DNA of 64,000 bases, from assembly GCF_027853335.1 (NCBI RefSeq), contig NZ_JAFEUS010000002.1, positions 558,001-622,000 of the forward strand. The letters run 5' to 3'. This DNA is from Leucobacter sp. UCMA 4100. GTDB taxonomy: Bacteria; Actinomycetota; Actinomycetes; Actinomycetales; Microbacteriaceae. The notes beneath the pieces were generated by a model. The model did no database searches. It was not told the DNA's origin and saw only the letters and a program-made list of their open reading frames with translations. The translations under genes were made by a program, and so were the position numbers. This document shows positions 1 to 8,735 of the stretch, piece after piece (the first letter of the stretch is position 1; each line of letters begins with the position of its first letter).

Positions 1-1252
1 CGAAGAGGTAGGGCTCCTGAAACACCATGCTCACGAGGCGCTCGCGCGCGTCGCCCGTGAGCGCGTCGAGCGGGGTCTCGTTCACCCTGATCGTTCCAGC
101 CGTGGGTTCGTACAGGCCTGCAAGCAGCCCGAGCACGGTACTCTTGCCAGAGCCAGAAGGCCCCACGATCGCAGTGGTTGAGCCCGGCTCGAGACGAACA
201 CTGAACCCATCAAGCACGGGGGTTGCGGCATCGTAGGCAAAGCTCACATCGTGAAAGGCGATCTCGACGGAACCGGCAGCGGGCGCCTCACTCTCGCCGT
301 GTTGCACGGTCGGCGCTTCGAGTACCGCGCGAATGTCTCTGAGCATTCCGCTGGCCCCTTCGAGCGCTCCGCTGAGCTCAGCGAGCGCGGTAAATGGCTC
401 GAGATAGCGCACGATCACGACAATCAAGGCGATTGCCTCAGGCACCTGCAGGTTGCCCGAAATGGTTTGCCATACCACGGTCGCGGCGAGCGCGATGAGG
501 GCGATCTGGCTTGCGATGCTGAAAAGAATCTCGCCGGGAATCTGCATGAGAATGAGCTTGGTCATCGAGCGATGCTGCGCTTCAAGCGCTTCGCCCGCAT
601 GACTCTGCCCCGGAGCGACCCGCCTCGAAGCCCTGAGCGCCTGCTGCGTGCGCGCAAACTCGACGAGCCGCTCAGTAAAGGCGCTGTTCGCAGCCGCGGC
701 CTCGCGGTCGGCCGCACGGGTGAGCCGGCCGGCGAGCCAGAAGGTGCCAAACAAGACGGGAACAAGCGCAAGCGCCACAACGCCGGTCACCATCGAAATG
801 GGCAGCAGTGCAATGCCAATGACGACGGGGAGCAGGACCGAGCTCACGAGAGGGGTGATGAGGTAGGTGACAAGCCCGACCATGTCGGGACCCGTCGCCG
901 CGATTGCCTGACGCGACCTTGCAGTGTTCTCGTGATTCAGCCAGCCAAGCTTCACCCGAGTGAGTCGGTCAGCGAGCTGCTGCTGGCCCGTTTCGAGCAG
1001 GGCGAAGACAATCGCAAAGCCGAGCTTCGCGACAGTCCAGTCAATGAGCCACCCAAGGAGGGTGACCGCCGCAAGCGCCCCTACCCACGGCCAAGCCTTC
1101 GCCGGCTCGGCCGAGAAAAGCGCCGCGACGAGCGGGACGAGAAGCACCGCACCCAACGCGCGGGCGATGACGCTCACCACGGTGAGCGCCGTGTGCACCC
1201 GAACGGTGCGGCGCAAGTCCGCGGGAACAAGCGAGAGAAAAGTGCGAATCAT
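1..1252 (-). CDS. irtB: IrtB-like siderophore ABC transporter, fused permease and ATPase (partial)
   Basis: The gene runs off the left edge, so only the first 417 codons are visible. The product is a half-transporter: five to six hydrophobic helices over about residues 15-290, then the start of a nucleotide-binding domain with Walker [10 protein letters not shown] near residue 375 and a Q-loop (FQEP) at the very edge. The signature motif and Walker B lie outside the window. ATG at 1252 overlaps the stop of the upstream gene by four bases (ATGA), so the two are translationally coupled. In mycobacteria IrtA and IrtB form a heterodimer importing ferric siderophores, and this pair should do the same at the inner membrane. 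The substrate is not predictable from sequence. Confidence 0.9.
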   Translation of the reverse strand, partial: MIRTFLSLVPADLRRTVRVHTALTVVSVIARALGAVLLVPLVAALFSAEPAKAWPWVGALAAVTLLGWLIDWTVAKLGFAIVFALLETGQQQLADRLTRVKLGWLNHENTARSRQAIAATGPDMVGLVTYLITPLVSSVLLPVVIGIALLPISMVTGVVALALVPVLFGTFWLAGRLTRAADREAAAANSAFTERLVEFARTQQALRASRRVAPGQSHAGEALEAQHRSMTKLILMQIPGEILFSIASQIALIALAATVVWQTISGNLQVPEAIALIVVIVRYLEPFTALAELSGALEGASGMLRDIRAVLEAPTVQHGESEAPAAGSVEIAFHDVSFAYDAATPVLDGFSVRLEPGSTTAIVGPSGSGKSTVLGLLAGLYEPTAGTIRVNETPLDALTGDARERLVSMVFQEPYLF

Positions 1253-3948
1253 CGTGCGGCCTCCGGGTTTGCAGCGGGCTCGGTCGTTGGTGAGCTTTGC
1301 CCTGCCCGCCAGAGGGCCGCATAGACTCCCTCACGCGACAAGAGCGCCTCGTGGCTACCCGCCTCGGCAATGCTCCCTTTCGAAAGCACGACAATCTGGT
1401 CGGCCTCGGTGATGGTGTGCAACCGGTGCGCGATCACGAGCACCGTGCGCCCCATGGTGAGCCGGCTGAGAGCCTGCTGCACGAGGTATTCAGACTCTGG
1501 GTCGGCAAAGGCGGTCGCCTCATCGAGCACGACGACCGGGGTGTCAGCGAGCAACGCCCTCGCGATCGTGAGCCGCTGCTTCTCACCGCCAGAGAGCGCG
1601 GCACTCGCCCCGATAAGCGTGTCGTACCCGTTTGGCATTCGTTCGATTCTGTCGTGGATCTGTGCTGCCTTTGCCACACGAATAATCTCTTCGCGCGAGG
1701 CCTCCGGCCGGGCAAGCGCAATATTCTCGGCCACCGTGCCCTGCACAAGCTGGCTGTCTTGAAACACGAAACTCACGAGCCGGTAGAGCTCGTCTGGCTG
1801 CATCGATCTGAGGTCGCTGCCTGCGATCGTAATGCTGCCGGCACTCACGTCATAGAACCTCGCGAGCAGTGACGCGAGCGTCGACTTGCCAGAGCCAGAC
1901 GGGCCAACGAGTGCCGTGATCGTTCCCGGTTCGAGCGTCAGCGAAATATCGCGCAGGACCGGAACGCCGGCGCGGTATTCGAACATCACCCGCTCAAAGC
2001 ACACGCGCCCGGTATCGTCAGGGCGGTCTTGCTCAGAGTCCTGCGTCGCAGGGGCCATCATGCCTGAAGCGGTCTCGAGCTCTGGTTCGTCGAGGGCGAC
2101 CTGCAGCCGCCGTGCGGCGAGCAGCCCCGATCGAAGCCCCGACAACCCGAAACCGATACCGATGAGGCGACCACCGAAGGTCGTGCCAAGGAGCAGGAAC
2201 GGGAGTAAGTTCACGGGTTGCATCGATCCGGCGGTCACGAGGGCCGTACCCATGAGCACGATGATGAGCACAAAGGTGCCGGGCCTTGTCGCGAGATCCA
2301 TGACCGTCTTCTGGGCGATGAACGGGCGTTGCCAGTCGTTCAAAAAAGCAATGTACTCGCTGAGGCGTGCCCTGTAGGTTGATGCGGCCGATCCGCCAAA
2401 GATTCGAATCACGGGCTGCCCCTCGAGATAGCCGCCCGCTTCGCTATTCATGCGCTCAGCCCACTTCGACGCCTGGCTCGTCTTTTCACCCGACTGCATG
2501 ATCATGATGTACATCGAAACGATGTAGACGAGCACCGGGATAAAGAGCACGAGGGCTACCCGCCAATCGACCACAAAGAGGTAGCCGAGTACTGCGACGG
2601 GAGCCACGACAGCAGCAACGGCGTCGGGCACCGCGTGCGTGACGAGGTAGTGCAGGGCGAGGGTGTCATCTTGCACGAGTTGCTTCACCTGGCCCGCGGT
2701 ACGGTGCTCGAACCAGCCGAGCGGCAGCCGCCCAAGTTTGCCGAGCAACCGGGCACGCAGGTCTCGCTCAAAGCGCGCATCGACGGCGTGCAACCACAGG
2801 AGCAGCGCCGAGGCTAGCAGGGCACCCGCAGCCATGAGCGCGGCCGCCCAGATGCCGAGCGTCCAGAGCCGCTGCGCCTCTGCATCAGAGATGAGCAGTC
2901 TCGCGACTTCAACAAGCAAGAAGTACGGGGCGAGCTGCAGCACCGTGACAATGCCCTGCACGACCCCGGCCACGATGAAGATAGGCTTGAGCGGCGCCAG
3001 CAGGGTGCCGGCCGCATTCGCTCGCCAGGTGCCGCGCTGCGCGGGAGCTGCAGGTTCTGGGGCCGCCCCACTCGGCGCGGCCACGGTGGCCTCGGTTGCG
3101 GTGGCATCGGGCACAGCCGCCTCACTCGCGACGGCAGCGGCGGTCGTCTCAGCCGGAGCCGCCTGCTCAACCTGCGACATGAGGTCGGCAACGCTCACCG
3201 CTTCGCGCTTCTTACCCATCGCGCGACCCTCAATCCAGTACGCGATCTGATAGCTCTCGCTCTTCGGGAAGCCAAAGTCGTCACGAAGCCGCGTGCGCAG
3301 TCGCTTGAGTGATCCTGATTCGTGGGCCGCCCACGATGACCAGTTCGACCAGTCACGCGCCTCGATTGCCTCGGCCATTGATTCAGGCGAGTCTCGGTGC
3401 ACCCAGTGCACACTGAGCCTCGGGTGCGAGTGCAGCGGAATAAGGCGGTCGTCAGGGTGGTGCTCTTCGAGGTACAACTCGACCGGAACCTCAGCGGGAA
3501 TCGTGGCGAGAATCTGACTGATTCCAGGCATCGAGGCCGAGTCGCCCACGAGCAGGTACCCCTCGGGCAACTGCTCAGGGAGTTCAAACTTCGTCGACCC
3601 GAGCGGGGTGACGGTGAGGGTCATGCCGGGCTCGGCAGTGAGCGCCCAGAGCGAGGCCGGGCCAGCCGGATCGTGCAAGACAAAGTCTGCGGTGAAGGTG
3701 CCTGCCTCGGGATCGGCGGTGCTGATCGTATACCCACGTTGGTACTCAATATCGCCATCGTCGGGGTCGGGAAACCAAAAGCGCAGCCACGAGGTGGGCG
3801 CGATCTCAATCTCGTCAAGGAGCGTGGGTGTTGTGAAGTGGACCCGCAAGAACCGTGGCGCGAGAAGCTCGGTCGCGGTCACGGTCACCTCGTAGTCGCG
3901 CGCTCCCAGACCGCGCAACACGGCCCCCTGTATTCCTCGCTTTGCCAT
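1249..3948 (-). CDS. irtA: IrtA-like siderophore importer: SIP reductase domain fused to ABC permease/ATPase
   Basis: The 899-residue protein has three parts. Residues 1-250 are a siderophore-interacting protein (SIP) FAD/ferric-reductase domain, with flavin-site motif RGYTIS and the [13 protein letters not shown] stretch. An Ala/Pro-rich linker follows at about 260-310, then a six-helix exporter-fold permease at about 315-600. The ATPase has Walker [10 protein letters not shown], signature LSGGEKQR and Walker [11 protein letters not shown]. This is the IrtA layout of mycobacteria, where the SIP domain faces the cytosol and reduces imported ferric siderophore. It partners with the overlapping downstream irtB. 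An iron-box palindrome 58 bases upstream of the start points to DtxR/IdeR repression when iron is plentiful. Confidence 0.93.
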   Translation of the reverse strand: MAKRGIQGAVLRGLGARDYEVTVTATELLAPRFLRVHFTTPTLLDEIEIAPTSWLRFWFPDPDDGDIEYQRGYTISTADPEAGTFTADFVLHDPAGPASLWALTAEPGMTLTVTPLGSTKFELPEQLPEGYLLVGDSASMPGISQILATIPAEVPVELYLEEHHPDDRLIPLHSHPRLSVHWVHRDSPESMAEAIEARDWSNWSSWAAHESGSLKRLRTRLRDDFGFPKSESYQIAYWIEGRAMGKKREAVSVADLMSQVEQAAPAETTAAAVASEAAVPDATATEATVAAPSGAAPEPAAPAQRGTWRANAAGTLLAPLKPIFIVAGVVQGIVTVLQLAPYFLLVEVARLLISDAEAQRLWTLGIWAAALMAAGALLASALLLWLHAVDARFERDLRARLLGKLGRLPLGWFEHRTAGQVKQLVQDDTLALHYLVTHAVPDAVAAVVAPVAVLGYLFVVDWRVALVLFIPVLVYIVSMYIMIMQSGEKTSQASKWAERMNSEAGGYLEGQPVIRIFGGSAASTYRARLSEYIAFLNDWQRPFIAQKTVMDLATRPGTFVLIIVLMGTALVTAGSMQPVNLLPFLLLGTTFGGRLIGIGFGLSGLRSGLLAARRLQVALDEPELETASGMMAPATQDSEQDRPDDTGRVCFERVMFEYRAGVPVLRDISLTLEPGTITALVGPSGSGKSTLASLLARFYDVSAGSITIAGSDLRSMQPDELYRLVSFVFQDSQLVQGTVAENIALARPEASREEIIRVAKAAQIHDRIERMPNGYDTLIGASAALSGGEKQRLTIARALLADTPVVVLDEATAFADPESEYLVQQALSRLTMGRTVLVIAHRLHTITEADQIVVLSKGSIAEAGSHEALLSREGVYAALWRAGQSSPTTEPAANPEAAR

Positions 3949-4006
3949 GCTTCTTCCTCGCGCCGCAGTAACCGTCGATGCCCGGGTCCAAGAGACCCCA
4001 GGCTTT

Positions 4007-4024
4007 ACTTAGGTCAGCCTAAGT
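4007..4024 (-). promoter_or_regulatory. DtxR/IdeR-like iron box upstream of irtAB
   Basis: ACTTAGG and CCTAAGT form a perfect 7-base inverted repeat around TCAG, closely resembling the actinobacterial iron box (TTAGGTTAGCCTAACCTAA type). It sits 59-76 bases upstream of the irtA start codon, in the expected promoter position. Confidence 0.8.
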
Positions 4025-4043
4025 TAGATCGGCTTTTCGCGCA

Positions 4044-4078
4044 AGAAAAAGCGGTCACTCGCTCCACCGAGTGACCGC
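4044..4078 (-). terminator. Rho-independent terminator after the OsmC gene
   Basis: On the minus strand GCGGTCACTCG and CGAGTGACCGC form an 11-bp stem around a 6-base loop, followed by TTTTT. It lies between the osmC stop and the irtA promoter and insulates the two. Confidence 0.85.
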
Positions 4079-4105
4079 CCTGACCCGGGCCGAAGCCCGA
4101 GCACG

Positions 4106-4663
4106 TTACGCCGTCACGAGGTGAGCTCGCACTGGCGTCGGGTTCGCGAAGAGGTCTTGCACTGGGCAGTGCGCTTCGACAGCGGCTTGCAGCTCGGCGT
4201 AACGCTCAGCGCTCTCTGGTCCCGTGACCTTTACCGTGACATCAATGCCCTGAAAACCGGGGCGCACGGCATCGTCGACCCCGAAGAATCCCCTCGTGTC
4301 AAGGTTGCCCTCGGCAGTCACCTCGAGGTGCTCAACCGAGATGCCGAGCTTCTCAGCCCACAAGCGGTAGGTGACGACCTGGCACGCGATGAGCGCCGTG
4401 AGCGCGTACTCAACCGGGTTCGCGGCCAGATCATCACCACCGAGTGTTGGCGGCTCGTCGACGGTCAATGAGTGCTGCCTCGCACGCAACGAAGTCGCCA
4501 CCGCACCAGCGCTCTCGCCTGAAACGCTCACCGCGAGACCGGCGTTGCCGGGCTTTTCGGCCAGCCCCTTCGACCAACTCAGCACGCCGCCGAGGCGCTC
4601 CGATCGCTCTTCGCTCGTGACCGGCAGAATGGTCGTTTCAGTGGTGAGGGTGCTCGTGGTCAT
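4106..4663 (-). CDS. OsmC/Ohr family peroxiredoxin-like protein
   Basis: The 185-residue protein has the OsmC fold signature: NPVEYALTALIACQVV around residue 90 carries one conserved cysteine, and EAHCPVQDLF near residue 165 carries the second. In OsmC and Ohr proteins these two cysteines reduce organic hydroperoxides using lipoyl or dihydrolipoamide donors. The N-terminal extension of about 30 residues is low-conservation. ATG at 4663 is preceded by a clear AAGGA ribosome site. The sequence does not separate the OsmC, Ohr and YhfA-like subgroups with certainty. The gene is monocistronic, with its own terminator. Confidence 0.85.
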   Translation of the reverse strand: MTTSTLTTETTILPVTSEERSERLGGVLSWSKGLAEKPGNAGLAVSVSGESAGAVATSLRARQHSLTVDEPPTLGGDDLAANPVEYALTALIACQVVTYRLWAEKLGISVEHLEVTAEGNLDTRGFFGVDDAVRPGFQGIDVTVKVTGPESAERYAELQAAVEAHCPVQDLFANPTPVRAHLVTA

Positions 4664-4876
4664 TATGCTTCCTTACTGCTCATCGTTGCTGTGGTGTTCA
4701 GTGTGCAGAAGAACGCCCCTCAGCATCAAGCCCCCGCGTAACACACGGTTATAGAGCGTCACACTCCGTCACACAACGGGCCTTCATCACGCACTTCGAG
4801 CCCTGCTACAGTACCTGCGAGGGGCCGCTATCGCAGCCCCAGCAAGCAAGCCAACGATGCAGAGTGTGAGGAAGAC

Positions 4877-5188
4877 ATGATCGCCGCCTTTTCAGTAGCC
4901 CCTTCAGGAACCGGACGCAGTGATGGCTCGGTACACGACGCGGTGGCAGCCGCGGTCAAGGTGGTTCGCGAATCAGGGCTCCCGAACAAGACCTCATCGA
5001 TGTTCACCGAGATCGAGGGTGAATGGGACGAGGTCTTCGATGTCATCAAGCGCGCAACCGAGGCCGTTGCCCCGTTTGGCTCACGAATCTCGCTCGTCAT
5101 CAAAGCCGACATTCGCCCGGGGTACGAGGGCGAACTCGAGGGCAAACTCGTGCGCCTTGAAAACGCCGTGCACGACCTCGAGAACTAA
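4877..5188 (+). CDS. Thiamine-binding (MTH1187/YkoF-type) small protein
   Basis: The 103-residue protein matches the MTH1187/YqgV family (Thiamine_BP): an N-terminal strand AAFSVAPSGTG, a helix with DAVAAAVKVVRESG, and the C-terminal IKADIRPGYEGELEGKLVRLE pattern. Family members are small ferredoxin-like oligomers that bind thiamine or related pyrimidines. Their physiological role is uncertain. A good ribosome site (GAGGAAG) precedes the ATG. No thi genes are nearby. Confidence 0.8.
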   Translation: MIAAFSVAPSGTGRSDGSVHDAVAAAVKVVRESGLPNKTSSMFTEIEGEWDEVFDVIKRATEAVAPFGSRISLVIKADIRPGYEGELEGKLVRLENAVHDLEN

Positions 5189-5220
5189 GCACTTGGCTTC
5201 ACCCTCACAGCATCACCTGT

Positions 5221-5232
5221 CACACTAGACCT
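5221..5232 (+). promoter_or_regulatory. Leaderless promoter -10 of the NYN gene
   Basis: CACACT at 5221-5226 is followed by exactly six bases and then the ATG. No Shine-Dalgarno sequence is present. This matches the spacing seen at many other starts in the window. Confidence 0.5.
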
Positions 5233-6255
5233 ATGGCTGATACTGAGCAGGGACGCGTTGCGGTTTATCTCGACTTCGATAACATCATCATCTCTTGGTA
5301 CGACCGAGTGCACGGGCGCAATGCCTTCAGCCGAGACCGGCAGAGCATTGCGCAAAACCCGAACGACCCCGAGATCGCTGAGCGCCTGAGCGCGGCAAGG
5401 GTCGATGTCGGCGCCCTCATCGACTACGCTTCGTCGTTTGGCACGCTCGTGCTCACCAGGGCCTACGCCGACTGGTCGTCACCCATGAACGCCGAGTACC
5501 GCAACCAGCTGGTCGCTCGCGCCGTCGACCTCGTGCAGCTCTTTCCAGCCGCCGCATACGCGAAGAATGGGGCCGACATTCGTCTCGCGGTTGACGCGGT
5601 TGAAGACATGTTTCGGCTCGATGACCTGAGCCACATGGTCATCGTCGCCGGCGACTCAGACTATGTACCGCTCGCGCAGCGCTGTAAACGCCTCGGCCGG
5701 TACGTCGTGGGCATCGGCGTCGCTGGCTCGACCGCGAAGTCGCTCGCGGCAGCCGTTGACGAGTTTGCGACCTACGAGTCGCTCCCCGGCATCGAACTCC
5801 CCCAGCCCGTGAGCCGCACCGGGAGCAACAAGGGGGCCAAGGGCGGGGCTGAGGCGCGCGCGAAGTCAGAGGCCGCGACCGAAACCGCAGCGGATCCCAG
5901 CGCTGGCACGCAGAAGAAGCGATCACCGAACGCGAGCGAGTCTGTGGCCCAGAAAGACCCTTCGCCACAGCAGGAAGGCGACACCGACTTCCACGACGAA
6001 GACGATGATGAGCAGCGCGATACCGCCGTCACGGGGTTGCTCATTCGGGCGCTCTGGCTCGGCCTTGAGAAGGAAGACTCGGGCTGGCTGCACAGCTCGG
6101 CGGTGAAGCAACAGATGCGGCGCATGGATCCATCATTCAATGAAAAGGCCCTCGGATTTCGTTCGTTCTCAGACTTCCTCAAGTCAAGATCTCAGGTCGT
6201 CGAGCTTGAAGAGAGCGGCCACGAACGGCTCGTTCGCTTCAAAGAACAGGCTTAG
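5233..6255 (+). CDS. NYN-domain ribonuclease-like protein with C-terminal LOTUS/OST-HTH domain
   Basis: Residues 8-190 form a NYN (PIN-like) nuclease domain: VAVYLDFDNIIISW gives the first acidic pair, and MVIVAGDSDYVPLAQ gives the GDSD catalytic motif. A charged Ala/Lys/Glu linker spans about 195-255. Residues 258-335 match an OST-HTH/LOTUS winged helix (LLIRALWLGLEKEDSGWLHSS through GFRSFSDFLKSR). NYN-LOTUS proteins bind and often cut RNA; the bacterial substrates are mostly unknown. The gene ends 15 bases from the convergent DUF1361 gene, with no obvious terminator between. Confidence 0.88.
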   Translation: MADTEQGRVAVYLDFDNIIISWYDRVHGRNAFSRDRQSIAQNPNDPEIAERLSAARVDVGALIDYASSFGTLVLTRAYADWSSPMNAEYRNQLVARAVDLVQLFPAAAYAKNGADIRLAVDAVEDMFRLDDLSHMVIVAGDSDYVPLAQRCKRLGRYVVGIGVAGSTAKSLAAAVDEFATYESLPGIELPQPVSRTGSNKGAKGGAEARAKSEAATETAADPSAGTQKKRSPNASESVAQKDPSPQQEGDTDFHDEDDDEQRDTAVTGLLIRALWLGLEKEDSGWLHSSAVKQQMRRMDPSFNEKALGFRSFSDFLKSRSQVVELEESGHERLVRFKEQA

Positions 6256-6270
6256 CGCAGGCCTGAACGG

Positions 6271-6993
6271 TCACGGAAGCACTGCGCTGCGCACCTCTTC
6301 GAGCATCGCAAGCCCAAGCACCGCAGTTCCCGCTACCGCGACGTACATCACGCCGAGAAAGACCGCGTAAGTGAGCGTGAACGCGGCGCCCGCCCTGAGG
6401 TTTGTGGGCTCTCGAAAGTGACCCCACACCTTTGCGGTGAGGCGTTTCGGGCTGCGAATGTCCCAGCTATTGAGCCGCAGATACCTCCCGAGGTACATGC
6501 CGAACCCGAGCAGCAGGAGCACGAGCCCAACGAAACCAAGCGCATCTGGCTTCAGGAGCGATGAAGCTGCGTCTCCATGAAGCCTCGCCGCGTACATGAG
6601 GTGTGCAAGAAAGACGTTCATTATCGTATTCAGCACGCCCGACATCGCGAGCGAGATAACCAGGATGATGTCATACCAGAGCGGTACCGGGTCGCTCTCT
6701 CGTCGGTGTGAAAAGTTGAGCTCGGTGATGAGGTAGCTCGCGTTCGGCAAGAGCAGCAGCCATGCGATGCCAAACAACACGGTGCTGAGCACCCCGAGAG
6801 TCGCGTTCACGCTGAGAAGGAGCAGCGAGACGATGCCCCCGACGCCCATGACGAGAATCGGGGTGATGGAGAGCCACACGTTCCACAGCATGGGGCGATA
6901 GAGCTTCGTACGAAAGCCGACCGCTCGAAACACGACCAGTAGCACCGCATATACGTTGAGCGCGGCCGCTCCAATCAGCATGCCACCGATCAT
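6271..6993 (-). CDS. DUF1361 family integral membrane protein
   Basis: The 240-residue protein has about seven hydrophobic helices and DUF1361 features (WLLLLPNASYLITEL, a PLWYD motif, GFGMYLGRYLRLNSWD). Function is unknown. I place the start at 6993 because GAGGAAACGCGA precedes that ATG. A longer in-frame extension to 7134 would translate the 13-base tandem repeats into GWRSWLAKLVGEA repeats and lacks a ribosome site. It may be cotranscribed with the GH114-like gene upstream on the same strand. Confidence 0.82.
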   Translation of the reverse strand: MIGGMLIGAAALNVYAVLLVVFRAVGFRTKLYRPMLWNVWLSITPILVMGVGGIVSLLLLSVNATLGVLSTVLFGIAWLLLLPNASYLITELNFSHRRESDPVPLWYDIILVISLAMSGVLNTIMNVFLAHLMYAARLHGDAASSLLKPDALGFVGLVLLLLGFGMYLGRYLRLNSWDIRSPKRLTAKVWGHFREPTNLRAGAAFTLTYAVFLGVMYVAVAGTAVLGLAMLEEVRSAVLP

Positions 6994-7054
6994 TCGCGTT
7001 TCCTCTCTCTCGCCCACCTCGTGCGGTGAGTACCGGGGCCTCGCACCTCGCGAT

Positions 7055-7119
7055 GCCAACCAGCTTCGCCAACCAGCTTCGCCAACCAGCTTCGCCAACC
7101 AGCTTCGCCAACCAGCTTC
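7055..7119. repeat. Five exact tandem copies of a 13-base unit
   Basis: GCCAACCAGCTTC is repeated five times without a mismatch, and a partial sixth copy (GCCAA) follows. It lies between the DUF1361 and GH114-like genes, 62-126 bases upstream of the DUF1361 start. Because 13 is not a multiple of three, the array is open in several frames on the minus strand. Confidence 0.95.
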
Positions 7120-7229
7120 GCCAAGTTTAATCACACCCGAGATCTCCCGGGTAGCTGGATATACTCGAACCCACTACAGCCCACACTGGAGCTCACGAAG
7201 GAACGCCCCATGGCGCAAGCTGAGAGTGA

Positions 7230-8069
7230 CTACTCGCCACACACGTGATAGGCATACTCGCCGTTGTCGATCGGGACCAGATCTCTGTCTCGCACGATCG
7301 TCATGTCTGGGCGAGCGGGGTCAGCGCAGGTCATCTCGACCGACCCCCGGAGGTCGTCAAAGTATTCAATGTCGATCACGCGCTTGCCGTACACCCCTGT
7401 ATAGGCCTCGCACTCAGCAAAGCGAACACACTCCTCTGCAACAGCGAAGTCAAAGCCCGCCTCATCGCGGCCGCTCTTACCGAGTTGCGGGGTGTTCTTC
7501 TGCCCGGCCTGAAGCCCAAGTTCGTGTGAAGCATTCACGAGGAGCGATGCGAGCGCCAGGTTACCCGCTTCGGCCACAAGCCCCTCAAAGCGGGAGAACG
7601 TGTCAAGATTGTCGAACTCAACCGCATTGAATCCTTTCTTCGCGCACTCGGCAAGCACCGGTTCGAGCCGGGACATAATCGCCTCGCGCTTTGCCTCGGT
7701 CGAGGTATCGAGAATCATCTCGTCGGGCCACGCAGGATCAAAGACCGGTTGCCCGGCAGCGTCGTGCAACACAACGCTCGGCGACACAGTAAGCCATGCT
7801 TCAGCGTCGGCGGGCTGGGTCTGAAAACCGTTGACGTAGCAAATGTTGTATCGACCAGGGGCCGGGTCGTCAGCACTGTCACGTTCGACAATCGTCACTG
7901 CTTCTGGCGGCTCGTATGCGCCACCGAGCTGGTAATCGGCGACTCCTCGCTCAGGAAAGCCGTCGCGCACGGCAACGGGCTGCGCCCCAGCCTGGGCGCA
8001 TGATGGCAGAGCGAGCAGCAGCGTCGCTCCTGCGAGCGCCAAGCGTATGAGTGATGTGGGGCGTTGCAC
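7230..8069 (-). CDS. Secreted GH114-like (endo-alpha-1,4-polygalactosaminidase family) lipoprotein
   Basis: The 279-residue protein has a signal peptide ending in a lipobox-like LALPSC. The rest is a TIM-barrel family (GH114/DUF297) sequence: RYNICYVNGFQTQ, the WPDEMILD strand, GFNAVEFDNLDTF with acidic residues at the expected catalytic strand, and GLQAGQKNTPQL. Family members cleave alpha-1,4-galactosamine polymers or related exopolysaccharides outside the cell. The start is GTG at 8069, six bases after an AATAAT hexamer, so it is likely leaderless. Confidence 0.82.
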   Translation of the reverse strand: MQRPTSLIRLALAGATLLLALPSCAQAGAQPVAVRDGFPERGVADYQLGGAYEPPEAVTIVERDSADDPAPGRYNICYVNGFQTQPADAEAWLTVSPSVVLHDAAGQPVFDPAWPDEMILDTSTEAKREAIMSRLEPVLAECAKKGFNAVEFDNLDTFSRFEGLVAEAGNLALASLLVNASHELGLQAGQKNTPQLGKSGRDEAGFDFAVAEECVRFAECEAYTGVYGKRVIDIEYFDDLRGSVEMTCADPARPDMTIVRDRDLVPIDNGEYAYHVCGE

Positions 8070-8134
8070 CGTGTCATTATTGCACGCGAACGTTACCGCA
8101 CCGTTCGCACGATCGGCTGCACCCTCCAGCCGGC

Positions 8135-8677
8135 TCAGCTGATCGTGTGCTCGCCGATCTCGGCGTGCAGCAACTCACCGTGCAATTCAAGGTAGAGCTG
8201 CCCCTCGGTGCGCGAAACCGTCACGGTGTTGCGCCTCGAGAGTTTGTCGACAATCCCATCAACGAAGTCGGGCTGCAGACTGTATGCCCGAAGAGTCTCG
8301 GCCCGGTGAATCTTCTTGCCCGTGAGGGGCGCAAGCACCTTCTCTGGGTCACGGTGAGTATAGATGGCAACGTTCTCGGCCGCCTTGCTCGCACTGTGCA
8401 AGCGTTCGGCGCTTGGGGCGCCAACTTCGATCCACGTCATAATCGCTCCCGTAAGATCGCGCACGAGCACCGCCGGCTCGTCGGTCGACGAGACCCCTCC
8501 CGACCCGAACGCGATGCCCTCGCCATACTCGAGACAGTACGCAATGAGCCGCGTCACCATGAACTCGTCGGTTTCAGAAGGATGCTTCGCAACGCGCAGG
8601 GCAAAGTCTTCGTACACACCACGATCGACGTCTGCCAGCTGCACGTCGAAGATATACATCGTCGCGCCAATAGCCAT
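8135..8677 (-). CDS. yaeQ: YaeQ family protein
   Basis: The 180-residue protein matches YaeQ along its length: ATMYIFDVQLADVDRGVYEDFALRVAKHPSET at the N-terminus (family hallmark), EFMVTRLIAYCLEYGEG, WIEVGAPSAERLHSASKAA, and a C-terminal LYLELHG strand. YaeQ has a PD-(D/E)XK nuclease-like fold, but its physiological role is unresolved. TACACT lies six bases before the ATG and abuts the terminator hairpin of the upstream RCC1 gene. Confidence 0.9.
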   Translation of the reverse strand: MAIGATMYIFDVQLADVDRGVYEDFALRVAKHPSETDEFMVTRLIAYCLEYGEGIAFGSGGVSSTDEPAVLVRDLTGAIMTWIEVGAPSAERLHSASKAAENVAIYTHRDPEKVLAPLTGKKIHRAETLRAYSLQPDFVDGIVDKLSRRNTVTVSRTEGQLYLELHGELLHAEIGEHTIS

Positions 8678-8688
8678 ACAGAAAGTGT

Positions 8689-8714
8689 ACAGGGCGGGCT
8701 CTCGCCCGCCCTGT
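8689..8714 (-). terminator. GC-rich hairpin after the RCC1 surface-protein gene
   Basis: An 11-bp stem (ACAGGGCGGGC / GCCCGCCCTGT) surrounds a 4-base loop. No T-run follows. Its last base is shared with the TACACT -10 hexamer of yaeQ. Confidence 0.65.
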
Positions 8715-8735
8715 CACCGTGCTACGCGGTCACGG

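Noticed and set aside
251-1324. Long plus-strand frame of 357 codons
   Set aside because: It is antisense to irtB. The minus-strand reading gives a clear ABC transporter with Walker A, while this frame is Arg/Glu/His-rich shadow.
7055-7119. Possible CRISPR array
   Set aside because: The 13-base units are directly adjacent with no spacers, so it is a simple tandem repeat. No cas genes are nearby.
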